From contig NZ_CVSH01000026.1 in NCBI RefSeq assembly GCF_001179965.1, positions 26,554-90,553 of the forward strand: DNA of 64,000 nt, read 5' to 3'. The notes below the pieces were generated by a model. The model was given only the letters and a program-made list of their open reading frames with translations, was not told the origin of the DNA and did not search any database. Source of the stretch: Candidatus Pelagibacter communis. Lineage in GTDB: Bacteria; Pseudomonadota; Alphaproteobacteria; Pelagibacterales; Pelagibacteraceae. The translations under genes and the position numbers were made by a program. Positions 26,760 through 35,432 of this stretch are shown piece after piece (the stretch's first letter is position 1; every line of letters starts with the position of its first letter).

Positions 26760-27605
26760 TTATTTTTGTGATCTTTTAAAACACTCAATAGTATTTTTAA
26801 GCAAACAAGCAATTGTCATTGGTCCAACGCCACCAGGTACAGGTGTTAAAGCTTTTGCAACTTTTGATACCTCATCAAAAGCCACATCTCCTACAATACC
26901 TTTTTCTGTTTTATTGATCCCAACATCTATAACAATTGCATCTTTTTTAACCCAATCGCCTTTTACTAATTCTGGTATACCAACAGCTGCAACAATAATA
27001 TCTCCTTTTAAACACTCACCTTTAAGGTCCGAAGTTTTTGAATGAGTTATAGTAACAGTGCAGTTTTCTTTTAATAATAATTGTGTCATGGGCTTGCCAT
27101 TTAAATTCGATCTGCCAACTACAACAGCTTTTTTTCCTGAAAGATTTGGTTCAATTTTTTTTATTAATAAATAACATCCAAGTGGCGTACATGGAACTGA
27201 ACTATCATATCCAGAAGATAAGTTTCCAACATTCATTGGATGAAAACCATCAACATCTTTTTCTGGAGTTATTGTTTCAATTACTTTTTGTTTATCAATA
27301 TGTTTTGGCAAAGGTAGTTGAACTAAAATACCAGAAACTGTATCATCTTTATTTAGCTCTTGGATTTTATTTAAAACAGTTTTTTCCTCTACATTGTCAG
27401 GGTATTTTATTACATCAGACTTTAAACCAACTTCATTTGCGGATTTCTCCTTATTTCTTACATAGATCTGACTTGGCGTTAGATCGCCAATTAATATTAC
27501 TGTTAGACCAGGAACTTTATTAAATTTTTTTTTTAATTCAGAAACTTCTTTTTTTAGATCTTCTCTTAATTCTGAAGCTATTTTTTTTCCGTCTATTAAA
27601 ATCAT
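26760..27605 (-). CDS. folD: Methylenetetrahydrofolate dehydrogenase/cyclohydrolase FolD
   Basis: Bifunctional cytoplasmic enzyme converting 5,10-methylene-THF to 10-formyl-THF with NADP. The 281-residue protein has the conserved lysine region YVRNKEKSANEVGL, GILVQLPLPKHID, the CTPLGCYLLI stretch, the NADP loop VVVGRSNLNGKPMTQLLL, and the end GGVGPMTIACLLKN. Full length and unremarkable. It is the last gene of a leftward run hemC-hemD-mscS-yggT-folD. Confidence 0.97.
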   Translation of the reverse strand: MILIDGKKIASELREDLKKEVSELKKKFNKVPGLTVILIGDLTPSQIYVRNKEKSANEVGLKSDVIKYPDNVEEKTVLNKIQELNKDDTVSGILVQLPLPKHIDKQKVIETITPEKDVDGFHPMNVGNLSSGYDSSVPCTPLGCYLLIKKIEPNLSGKKAVVVGRSNLNGKPMTQLLLKENCTVTITHSKTSDLKGECLKGDIIVAAVGIPELVKGDWVKKDAIVIDVGINKTEKGIVGDVAFDEVSKVAKALTPVPGGVGPMTIACLLKNTIECFKRSQK

Positions 27606-27608
27606 GAG

Positions 27609-27902
27609 CTAATTAAATATAATTGGTGCTATATAAAGCTTCATACACATTTCTATGAACCATATCAATAAAAGAAGTATAATAGGTGAAATATCAAGCG
27701 CTCCAAGATTCGGTAAAAATCTTCTTATTTTTTTTAAAATTGGCTCCGTTAAACGGTAAGTAAAATCTAATATTGCATATACAAATCTATTTGATGTGTT
27801 TAAAACATTAAAAGCGACTAACCAACTAATTACTACATTTGCAATTACTACATAAGAATAGAGCTTTAGAACTTGAAGTACTAGGTAAAAAATAGCAATC
27901 AT
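27609..27902 (-). CDS. YggT family membrane protein
   Basis: 97-residue inner-membrane protein with two hydrophobic segments flanking a polar loop. The motif pattern SWLVAFNVLNTSNRFVYAILDFTYRLTEPILKKIRRFLP and DISPIILLLLIWFIEMC is the YggT signature (NxxxRxxY, PxLxPIR-type turn, G-x-x-D-x-S-P). Homologues are linked to osmotic stress and division-site integrity. It overlaps the end of mscS by four bases and abuts folD, suggesting an osmotic-stress pair with mscS. Confidence 0.9.
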   Translation of the reverse strand: MIAIFYLVLQVLKLYSYVVIANVVISWLVAFNVLNTSNRFVYAILDFTYRLTEPILKKIRRFLPNLGALDISPIILLLLIWFIEMCMKLYIAPIIFN

Positions 27903-28985
27903 TTTTTTTCAACATAGATAGATTGACTAGGAAATGCAAAGGAAGCACCATTTTTTTCGACAATTTGTTTTATTTCAATTGCAAGTCTCTCTTTAACCTC
28001 CAACCAGTTCTCCCAACTATCTGAATTAGTAAAGCACCTTACATACATATCTATTGAACTATCTGAAAACTTGTCTACTCGAACAGCGTATCCAATTTTA
28101 GAGTTAAAATCTTCATGTGACTTTATATATTCCTCTATTTTATCTCTTATTATCTTTAGCTGATCAACTGTAGTATCGTACTGCAATGTAATAACCCAAC
28201 TTATAATCCAATTTGTAGTTTGGCTAACATTAATAACCGCATTCTCTGCAAATTGAAAATTTGGAATTATTGCTAATGATTTATCAAATTTTCTTATCGT
28301 TGTAGATCTGAAACCAATTCTTTCAACTATACCTTCTATAATTCCCTCTACTAAAATCCAATCACCCATTTTAAATCTTTTTTCTACTAAAACTAAAATT
28401 CCTGATATTAAATTTTTTAAACAAGTCTTGTGCACCTAGTGCAACGGCTACTCCAAATAATCCTAATCCAGCAATAATTGGCCCAATCTTTATACCCCAT
28501 AGCTCAAGGACTGCTGCGGCACCCAAAATAAATATTAAAATTTTTAAAGACTTTATTATCCATCCAATTAATTCACGGGTAAGTATTTTTCCTAAACCGC
28601 TTAATATATAAGAAATCGGCTCAATTATTTGATGTATAATCCAAAATATTAAAATCGTGATAAGTGTTCTATTTATATTATCAACAAAAGCTCTGCTATC
28701 TTCATCAAAAGACATGTAATAGCTAGCAATAAAAAAACCTAAAACTATTGGTAAAAATCTTGCAGGACCAACCATTGAATTTACAAATGTATCATCAAGT
28801 TTATTTGTGGTTCTTTTTGATATTACTTCTAATTTTTTAATAATTAATTTACTTATTAGTCCTCTGAAAATTAAAAATATTAGGAAAATACCTAGTCCAA
28901 TTAAAATTTCGAAAATATCTATTCCCAAAATTCCTTTATCCCAAACCGATAAAAATAATTCTTTAAAATTTTTAAATAGTTCCAT
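27899..28985 (-). CDS. mscS: MscS family mechanosensitive channel (frameshifted)
   Basis: Opens under membrane tension to release osmolytes. The first frame has four hydrophobic helices, then the pore helix GLGLFGVAVALGAQDLFK; the second frame continues NLISGILVLVEKRFKMGDWILVEGIIEGIVERIGFRSTTIRKFDKSLAIIPN, the beta domain. A run of six T (plus strand 28413-28418) breaks the frame: removing one base gives the family-typical AQDLFKNLISGILV and a protein of 361 residues. The same repair could be made in the adjacent three-base run. It is the middle of the leftward hemD-mscS-yggT stretch. Its tail FAFPSQSIYVEKK matches the MscS C-terminus. Confidence 0.9.
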
Positions 28986-28987
28986 AA

Positions 28988-29686
28988 TTAAATTTTATAT
29001 AATAAATACTCCTCTTCACCTGGATTGAATAAAAATATTTTTTTCCATTTTATATCGTTCAAAACTGAAGAAGTTTTTTCACTAATACACATCAAATTAG
29101 TGTTCATCCAATGATTTTGCAAGTTGTAGTTTTTAATTAAGTTCTTAAAGCTAATTGCGCTATTTTGTGAGTATATATAAACAATATCCGGAACGTTATT
29201 TTTTAAATCATCTATTAAAATTTCATTAAATTTTTCGATTGGGTCAGAAGAATAATTAATTACTCTTTTCACGTTCAATCCCTCTGAAATCAAAAATTTA
29301 TCTAATTCAAAAGTTATTGTTTCACCACTTATATAAAGTAACTTACCTTCCGAACTTTTAAAGTTTTGGAGAATTATTTCTTTTAAATTATTAACATTAC
29401 CTTCAGCCGAAAATATATTTTGAAAACCCTTTTCTTTAGCCAAAAGTTCAGTGGCATTTCCAACACAAAAACATTTTATATTTTTATCCAAAAGTTTAAT
29501 ATCTAAAAACTTAATAGCATTTGAACTTGTAAATATTATCCCTTTAAAAGAAGAAAAATCTATTTTTGAATATTCTTTTTTCTTTATTGATATGACTGGA
29601 ATACTGGAGACAATATGACCTAAGGATTTAAATTTTAAAATTAAATCTTTAGAGTCATCTATCGGTCGAGTGAATAAAACATGCAT
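28988..29686 (-). CDS. hemD: Uroporphyrinogen-III synthase HemD
   Basis: Cyclises hydroxymethylbilane to uroporphyrinogen III with inversion of ring D, following HemC. The 232-residue protein shows the weakly conserved HemD pattern: VLFTRPIDDSKDLILKFKSLGH, GIIFTSSNAIKFLD, FCVGNATELLAKEKGF and ILYISGE-like LLYISGETITFELDKFL, with a C-terminal YSQNSAISFKNLI and LMCISEKTSSVLN. Position one base after hemC confirms it. Confidence 0.9.
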   Translation of the reverse strand: MHVLFTRPIDDSKDLILKFKSLGHIVSSIPVISIKKKEYSKIDFSSFKGIIFTSSNAIKFLDIKLLDKNIKCFCVGNATELLAKEKGFQNIFSAEGNVNNLKEIILQNFKSSEGKLLYISGETITFELDKFLISEGLNVKRVINYSSDPIEKFNEILIDDLKNNVPDIVYIYSQNSAISFKNLIKNYNLQNHWMNTNLMCISEKTSSVLNDIKWKKIFLFNPGEEEYLLYKI

Positions 29687-29687
29687 A

Positions 29688-30611
29688 TTATTTTTTGTGT
29701 GACTCTTTTGATTTTTTTTTCAATATTTTTCCAACTTCTTCTCCGAGTTGGTCTGCATACTTTAGTTCTTTTGAGGACTTTACATAAAATCTTTTTGATC
29801 CATCTAAAGAAAAAAGTTCGGCTTCTACATATATTTTTCCATTCTCTACTTTTGCATATGCGCCTATAGCCGTATCACAGTCTCCTTCTAAAATTTTTAA
29901 AATATTTCTCTCAGTATTTACACATTTTTTAGTTTCATCGTGGTTAAGATTTTCTAGAATACTTCTTATCTCCAAGTCATCCTCGCGACATTGAACTGCA
30001 ATTACTCCCTGTCCAACGCTTGGTATCATATCTGAAGTAGAAAATATTTGAGAAACATTTTTTTCTAAACCTAAAAATTTTAATCCGATGAACGATAAAA
30101 TAATTCCATCATATAAACCATCCTTAAGTTTTTTAATTCTAGTATCTACGTTTCCTCTTATTAGTTTAAAATTAAAATTATTAATTTTTCTCTTAACTTG
30201 AAATTCCCTTCTTAAAGAAGAGGTCCCTATTATTGCTCCTTTTTTTTGTTTTTCCAAAATTTTATTGTTTTTTGTAATTAAAACTTCCCTAGGATCATTA
30301 CGTTTTAAAAAACATTCAGTAGATAACCCTTTGGTCTCTAAAGATGGCATGTCTTTTAAGGCATGAACTGCTAAATCAATATTATTTTCTATCAATTGTT
30401 CCTCAATTTTTTTTGAAAATAAACCTTTTCCTCCCATATCAGAAAGTCTTACATCTTGTATTTTGTCACCATCTGTTTTAATTTTTTGAACTAATACATC
30501 TTCAAAATTATATTTGTTTTGTAATTCAAGTAATTTTTTTTTTACGATATCCGCATATATTACTGCTAATTTACTTCCCCTTGTTCCGATAATAATTTTT
30601 TTTCTACTCAT
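29688..30611 (-). CDS. hemC: Hydroxymethylbilane synthase (porphobilinogen deaminase) HemC
   Basis: Polymerises four porphobilinogens into hydroxymethylbilane. The 307-residue protein has IIGTRGSKLAVIYADIV, GGKGLFSKKIEEQL, DLAVHALKDMPS (with the catalytic aspartate), GTSSLRREFQ, IPSVGQGVIAVQCR and the dipyrromethane cofactor cysteine in LEGDCDTAIGAYA (about C245). It is followed by hemD one base away and diverges from tsaD across 56 bases. Five heme genes (hemC, D, E, H, J) occur in this window, at two sites. Confidence 0.96.
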   Translation of the reverse strand: MSRKKIIIGTRGSKLAVIYADIVKKKLLELQNKYNFEDVLVQKIKTDGDKIQDVRLSDMGGKGLFSKKIEEQLIENNIDLAVHALKDMPSLETKGLSTECFLKRNDPREVLITKNNKILEKQKKGAIIGTSSLRREFQVKRKINNFNFKLIRGNVDTRIKKLKDGLYDGIILSFIGLKFLGLEKNVSQIFSTSDMIPSVGQGVIAVQCREDDLEIRSILENLNHDETKKCVNTERNILKILEGDCDTAIGAYAKVENGKIYVEAELFSLDGSKRFYVKSSKELKYADQLGEEVGKILKKKSKESHKK

Positions 30612-30667
30612 TTAATATTTTATACTGAAATTTTATAACTGAATTGTATTATCATTAAAAAAAAATA

Positions 30668-31741
30668 ATGAAAAAAAAAACATTAATTCTTGGTATTGAA
30701 ACCAGTTGTGACGAAACTGCAGCAGCTGTAATTGAGGAAAATACAGGTACAATACCCAATATTTTATCAAATGTAGTTTCGAGCCAAATAGAAGTTCATA
30801 AAGAATTTGGTGGAGTGGTTCCAGAGTTAGCAGCAAGGTCACATATAGAAAAGATAGACTTAATTGTTCATAAAGCTATTAGGGATAGCGGTAAAGATTT
30901 ATCTGAAATGGATTGTATAGCTGTAACTGCCGGTCCAGGATTGATTGTATGCTTATCCGTTGGTCTAAATTTTGCAAAATCTTTAGCATTGAGCTTGAAT
31001 AAACCTTTCGTGGCTATAAATCATTTAGAAGGTCATGCTTTAAGTCCAAAATTAGTTACTGATTTAAAGTTTCCTTATTTGCTTCTTCTAATATCTGGGG
31101 GACATACTCAATTTTTAAGTGTTAAAAAATACGGCAAGTACAAAAGATTAGGAACTACAATTGATGACGCTCTAGGAGAAGCATTTGATAAAACTGCCAA
31201 AATGATTGGAATAGAATTTCCAGGTGGCCCTTATTTAGAAAAGCTTGCTAAGAAGGGGAATCCAGAAAGATTTAAATTACCAAAACCAATATTAAAAAAA
31301 GGTGGATGTAATATGTCATTTGCTGGTTTGAAAACTGCAGTGCTTAAAATATCTAAATTGGTGAAAAATGATGAGGATAGAAATGATTTAGCAGCCTCGT
31401 TTCAGAAAACAATTCAAGATATATTGTATGCAAAATCCAAAATCGCATTTAAAGAGTTCAGAGATATAAGTAAAACAAATCAAAATACTTTTGTAGTAGC
31501 TGGAGGTGTGGCTGCAAACAAAAGTATAAGAAAAACGTTAATTGACGTAAGTTTGGAAGAAAAATTTAATCCAATTTTTCCACCTTTAGAATTATGTGGA
31601 GATAATGCAGCCATGATTGCGATGGCAGGATTAGAAAAATTAAAATTAAAAAAATTTGATAATCTAAATCATCCTGCAAAACCAAGATGGCCATTAGATA
31701 ATAAAGCTGCTTTTTTAAAAGGCGCTGGAGTGAAACTTTAA
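30668..31741 (+). CDS. tsaD: tRNA N6-adenosine threonylcarbamoyltransferase TsaD
   Basis: Transfers threonylcarbamoyl to A37 of tRNAs that read ANN codons. The 357-residue protein shows the ASKHA motifs: LILGIETSCDETAAAVI, VVPELAARSHIEKID, metal-binding HLEGH (119-123), LLISGGHTQFLSV, TIDDALGEAFDKTAKMIG, CNMSFAGLKTAVLK and VVAGGVAANKSIRK. Complete and normal length. It diverges from hemC. In many alphaproteobacteria it is followed by gpsA and YCII genes; here a 182-base gap separates it from the EVE-domain gene, which otherwise keeps the usual order. Confidence 0.97.
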   Translation: MKKKTLILGIETSCDETAAAVIEENTGTIPNILSNVVSSQIEVHKEFGGVVPELAARSHIEKIDLIVHKAIRDSGKDLSEMDCIAVTAGPGLIVCLSVGLNFAKSLALSLNKPFVAINHLEGHALSPKLVTDLKFPYLLLLISGGHTQFLSVKKYGKYKRLGTTIDDALGEAFDKTAKMIGIEFPGGPYLEKLAKKGNPERFKLPKPILKKGGCNMSFAGLKTAVLKISKLVKNDEDRNDLAASFQKTIQDILYAKSKIAFKEFRDISKTNQNTFVVAGGVAANKSIRKTLIDVSLEEKFNPIFPPLELCGDNAAMIAMAGLEKLKLKKFDNLNHPAKPRWPLDNKAAFLKGAGVKL

Positions 31742-31923
31742 ATATTATATTTCGAAATTTTTTAAAGGCTGATTATTTTTATAAGAGTTTTGGACCTCTA
31801 AACATTTTAACTTTGCTTCATTAAAATTTCTTTTTAGAAAAGATTAATTATGTTTGCAATTTTTATATCCATTTTAATATGTTATAATTTTTTTTAATAT
31901 AAATAAATCTTACGTAAAATTAT
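31742..31923 (+). promoter_or_regulatory. Spacer with a possible promoter for the EVE-acs operon
   Basis: A 182-base AT-rich gap after tsaD with no coding frame or strong hairpin. A consensus TATAAT lies at 31883-31888, 36 bases before the ATG at 31924, but no matching -35 element at normal spacing is evident. It is the best available start for the EVE-acs pair, and is reported with low confidence. I see no riboswitch or terminator. Confidence 0.3.
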
Positions 31924-32361
31924 ATGAATTATTGGCTACTTAAATCTGAACCCGATGTCTGGTCCATAGATAAACAAAAAAAAACATCAAATGGGATATC
32001 TATTTGGGATGGTGTAAGAAATTATCAGGCTGCAAAAAATCTAAAAACTATGAAGATCGGTGATCTTTGTTTTTTTTACCACTCCAACATTGGGAAAGAA
32101 ATTGTAGGGGTTGTTGAGGTTGTAAAAGAGGCTTTTATTGATCCTACAGATAAATCAAAAAAGTTTGTTGCGGTCAAAGTGGGCTTTAAAAAATATCTTG
32201 ATAACCCAGTAAGTCTTGAAATGATTAAAAAAAATAAAGATCTTAAAAATTTAGCGATTATTAAACAGAGCAGGTTATCGGTTATGCCAATTGATACTAA
32301 AAGCTGGAAAATTATAAATAAGATGAGTAAGATACTTAATAAAAATAAAAAAAATGGCTAA
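31924..32361 (+). CDS. EVE domain-containing protein
   Basis: 145-residue protein of the EVE/PUA-like superfamily, whose members bind modified bases in nucleic acids (the human THYN1 type). It starts [18 protein letters not shown] and contains [29 protein letters not shown], the classic EVE pocket WLLKSEP...WxGVRNYQAR...GD...FYHS, then [15 protein letters not shown] and the late [14 protein letters not shown]. Substrate base is unknown. Its stop overlaps the acs start by eight bases. Confidence 0.9.
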   Translation: MNYWLLKSEPDVWSIDKQKKTSNGISIWDGVRNYQAAKNLKTMKIGDLCFFYHSNIGKEIVGVVEVVKEAFIDPTDKSKKFVAVKVGFKKYLDNPVSLEMIKKNKDLKNLAIIKQSRLSVMPIDTKSWKIINKMSKILNKNKKNG

Positions 32362-34426
32362 AAGACCAAAAAGAAGAAATAAAAGAAAAACTCCTAAAAA
32401 GAAAAAAAAGGTAAAAAGTAAAAGTAAAAGAAAAAAAAGTTTAAAAAAAAACAAAAGAGTCGTTAAAAAAGTAATTAGTACAAACGCAAGTCAAGAAACA
32501 ATATTTAAAACAAAATCTGACTGGGTTAAAAAAGCTTTAGTAAATAAAAAACAATACGAAAAAAAGTATAATCAATCAATTAAACAAAATGACGAATTTT
32601 GGAAAAAAGAAGGTAAGAGAATTACTTGGATAAAACCTTACACTAAAATTAAAGATATTAAGTATAGTAAATCAGATGTTCATATAAAGTGGTTTTATGA
32701 CGGCACACTTAACGCATCAGCTAACTGTGTAGATAGACATCTAAAGAAAAATAAAGACAAAACTGCAATTATATGGGTAGGTGATGATCCAAAAGTTCAA
32801 AAAAAAATATCATATAAACAACTTCATAACGAAGTTTCCAAAACAGCTAATGCTCTAAAAAACTTGGGTATTAAAAAAGGTGATAGAGTTACAATTTATT
32901 TAACAATGATACCCGAGCTTGCCTACACTATGCTGGCTTGTGCAAGAATTGGTGCTATACATTCTATTATTTTTGGTGGGTTCTCACCAGATAGCATATC
33001 TGGCAGAATCAACGACTGTAAATCAGATTACGTTATAACTGCGGATGAAGGACTTAGAGGTGGAAAAATAATCCCTTTGAAATCAATTACTGACGAAGCT
33101 CTACTTAACTGCCCAAATGTTAAAAAATGTATAGTTGTTAAACGAACTGGAAATAGAGTTAATTGGGATGAAAGCCGGGATGTTTGGTACCACGAGATAA
33201 CTAAAAAAGCATCCTCAACATGCGAACCAGAGGAAATGAACGCTGAAGACCCTCTTTTCATTTTATATACATCGGGATCTACTGGTAAGCCAAAAGGAGT
33301 TTTACATACAACTGGAGGCTACATGGTTTATGCATCCATGACTCATCAATACATATTTAATTATAAGCCTAAAGATATTTATTGGTGTACAGCAGATATT
33401 GGCTGGATAACAGGTCATAGCTACATAATTTATGGTCCACTTGCAAATGGTGCAACTACAATTATGTTTGAGGGAATTCCTACTTATCCAGATACATCAA
33501 GGTGGTGGCAAATAGTTGATAAGTACAAAGTAAACATTTTTTATACTGCACCAACAGCTATTAGAGCTTTAATGAGAGAGGGTGAAGGGCCGGTTAAAAA
33601 AACTTCAAGGAAAACTCTTAAATTATTAGGAACTGTAGGAGAACCAATAAATCCAGAAGCCTGGCAATGGTACTTTAAAACAGTTGGGGATTCGAGATGT
33701 CCTATTGTGGATACTTGGTGGCAAACTGAAACTGGTGGAATTTTGATAAGTCCTCAAACTGGTGCAATTGACCTAAAGCCTGGTTCTGCAACTAAGCCAT
33801 TTTATGGAATAAAACCTGCTATTGTAGATCAAGATGGAAAAGTTTTAAAAGGAGAAGCAAAAGGAAGACTTTGTATTTCTCAATCATGGCCTGGTCAAAT
33901 GCGAACGGTTTATGGAGATCATAATAGATTTATAGAAACATACTTTTCACAGTTTGATGGAAAATATTTTACGGGGGATGGTTGTAGACGAGATAAAGAT
34001 GGATATTATTGGATTACTGGTAGAGTTGATGATGTAATAATTGTATCAGGTCATAATCTAGGAACTGCTGAAATAGAAAGCGCTTTTGTTGCTCATCCAA
34101 AAGTAGCTGAGGCTGCAGTTGTCGGGTATCCACATGACATAAAAGGTAATGGTCTTTACTGTTATGTAACTCTTAATGTGGGTGAAAGCCCTAGTGGTGA
34201 TTTAGAGAGAGATTTAAAACTTTGGGTGAGAAAACAAATTGGCCCAATCGCTACCCCAGATTTAATTCATTTTTCACCTGGTTTACCTAAAACAAGATCA
34301 GGAAAAATAATGAGAAGAATTTTAAGAAAGATTGCAGCAAATGAACATGAACAACTTGGGGATACAACAACATTAGCAGATCCAAGTGTTGTTGAGAGCC
34401 TAGTAAACGATAGAAAAAATATTTAA
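32354..34426 (+). CDS. acs: Acetyl-CoA synthetase (acetate-CoA ligase) with a lysine-rich N-terminal extension
   Basis: Activates acetate to acetyl-CoA through acetyl-AMP. The 690-residue protein has the adenylate-forming motifs [15 protein letters not shown] (about residues 303-317), [37 protein letters not shown] and the regulatory acetylation lysine in [14 protein letters not shown] (K651). Before the enzyme proper is an unusual tail: 25 of the first 40 residues are K or R. No internal ATG that would remove it lies before the conserved core, so the tail appears genuine, though alternative starts remain possible. The start overlaps the EVE stop by eight bases. Downstream lies a conserved hypothetical gene and the sodium symporter pair. 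Confidence 0.95.
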   Translation: MAKRPKRRNKRKTPKKKKKVKSKSKRKKSLKKNKRVVKKVISTNASQETIFKTKSDWVKKALVNKKQYEKKYNQSIKQNDEFWKKEGKRITWIKPYTKIKDIKYSKSDVHIKWFYDGTLNASANCVDRHLKKNKDKTAIIWVGDDPKVQKKISYKQLHNEVSKTANALKNLGIKKGDRVTIYLTMIPELAYTMLACARIGAIHSIIFGGFSPDSISGRINDCKSDYVITADEGLRGGKIIPLKSITDEALLNCPNVKKCIVVKRTGNRVNWDESRDVWYHEITKKASSTCEPEEMNAEDPLFILYTSGSTGKPKGVLHTTGGYMVYASMTHQYIFNYKPKDIYWCTADIGWITGHSYIIYGPLANGATTIMFEGIPTYPDTSRWWQIVDKYKVNIFYTAPTAIRALMREGEGPVKKTSRKTLKLLGTVGEPINPEAWQWYFKTVGDSRCPIVDTWWQTETGGILISPQTGAIDLKPGSATKPFYGIKPAIVDQDGKVLKGEAKGRLCISQSWPGQMRTVYGDHNRFIETYFSQFDGKYFTGDGCRRDKDGYYWITGRVDDVIIVSGHNLGTAEIESAFVAHPKVAEAAVVGYPHDIKGNGLYCYVTLNVGESPSGDLERDLKLWVRKQIGPIATPDLIHFSPGLPKTRSGKIMRRILRKIAANEHEQLGDTTTLADPSVVESLVNDRKNI

Positions 34427-35050
34427 ATATTTATAAGTCTTGTAAATTCGTCTTTAATATTATCCCACTTTAAAATCATTGAATTAAGAACAATTTTTCT
34501 ATCTAAAGTTTTTAATTCATCAGCTATTGGTGCCCAGTGATATAAAGCTAATGCGCTTTCGTTAAAAGGTAAACTGTTGTGATATTTTTTCCAATCAACT
34601 TTTTGAAACCTGTCCTCAAAGGATTTTTTAGCACTATTGAAAACATCATCTGGCATTCCATTAATTTTTTCTTTATCTAAAATTGAAAAAAAAATATCTT
34701 TTGATTTAATTATGTCATCATAATTAAAAAAAAACATTTAGATAAGAGAAACTAAAAAAAGTTAAATCTTGAAGCGCTACTGAATAAATATTCCATTTAG
34801 CTTTGTTTATCGATGACAATAGTTTCTCATTATCAAAGTGAAGTACATATTTAGTTCCCATTCTTGTTTTAAGATAGCTATAAAGTGTAACTTGAGAAAC
34901 CCAGGCTGATTTTTTTTGAATAAAAGTTTCTAAATCAGACAAATTTTTAATTTTTTTTTTAGGTAGGATAGATTTGAATAAAGCTAAAAAATAAACCTTG
35001 AAATCCTCTATAGATATGTCCTTTAAATTAAACTTATACTTTAAAACCAT
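34423..35050 (-). CDS. Conserved alphaproteobacterial hypothetical protein (frameshifted)
   Basis: A protein of unknown function. The first frame starts [35 protein letters not shown] and contains [34 protein letters not shown]; the second has [56 protein letters not shown]. They are split by nine A (plus strand 34726-34734); with eight, [16 protein letters not shown] is continuous, giving 208 residues. The [19 protein letters not shown] block is recognisable in alphaproteobacterial hypothetical proteins. It lies leftward between acs and the symporter genes, overlapping the acs stop by four bases. No function is inferred. Confidence 0.7.
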
Positions 35051-35168
35051 TTATATACCTGTGGTTGTATTGTATGACAAAAAACCCCTATTTTCGATCA
35101 TATTAAGTCTTTCAATCTACTTCATTTTGAGTAAAGTTTCATCTTTTAACCTATAGGGAGGCAAAAAA

Positions 35169-35432
35169 ATGTCAAAACAACAACAACACTGGGAAAAAAC
35201 CAGGGGATTGCTTTTTGTAACATTAGCAATTTGGTTTGTTTTCTCAATTGGCATCTTTTTCTTCGGAGCCGAAATGCAAGAATCTAACATTAGACCATTT
35301 GGATATCCTTTAACGTACTGGTTTACATGTCAAGGTTCTCTTGGAATTTTCGTAATACTAATTTTTTGGTTTGCGGGAAGACAAGAAAAGATTGATGAAG
35401 AGTTCGGCTATTCTGAAAAGGAGGATGACTAA
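35169..35432 (+). CDS. DUF4212 protein, small subunit of a sodium:solute symporter
   Basis: 87-residue membrane protein with two helices (VTLAIWFVFSIGIFFFG and YWFTCQGSLGIFVILIFWFAG), matching the DUF4212 family that always precedes a VC2705-type sodium:solute symporter gene. The initial MSKQQQHWEKTRGL and the R-P-F-G-Y-P-L-T-Y-W-F segment are hallmarks. A strong GGGAGG ribosome binding site (35156-35161) precedes the ATG. Its stop overlaps the symporter ATG by one base. Confidence 0.92.
   Translation: MSKQQQHWEKTRGLLFVTLAIWFVFSIGIFFFGAEMQESNIRPFGYPLTYWFTCQGSLGIFVILIFWFAGRQEKIDEEFGYSEKEDD

Noticed and set aside
27083..27523. A 146-codon rightward frame opposite folD
   Set aside because: Antisense shadow of folD, which has a complete set of motifs.
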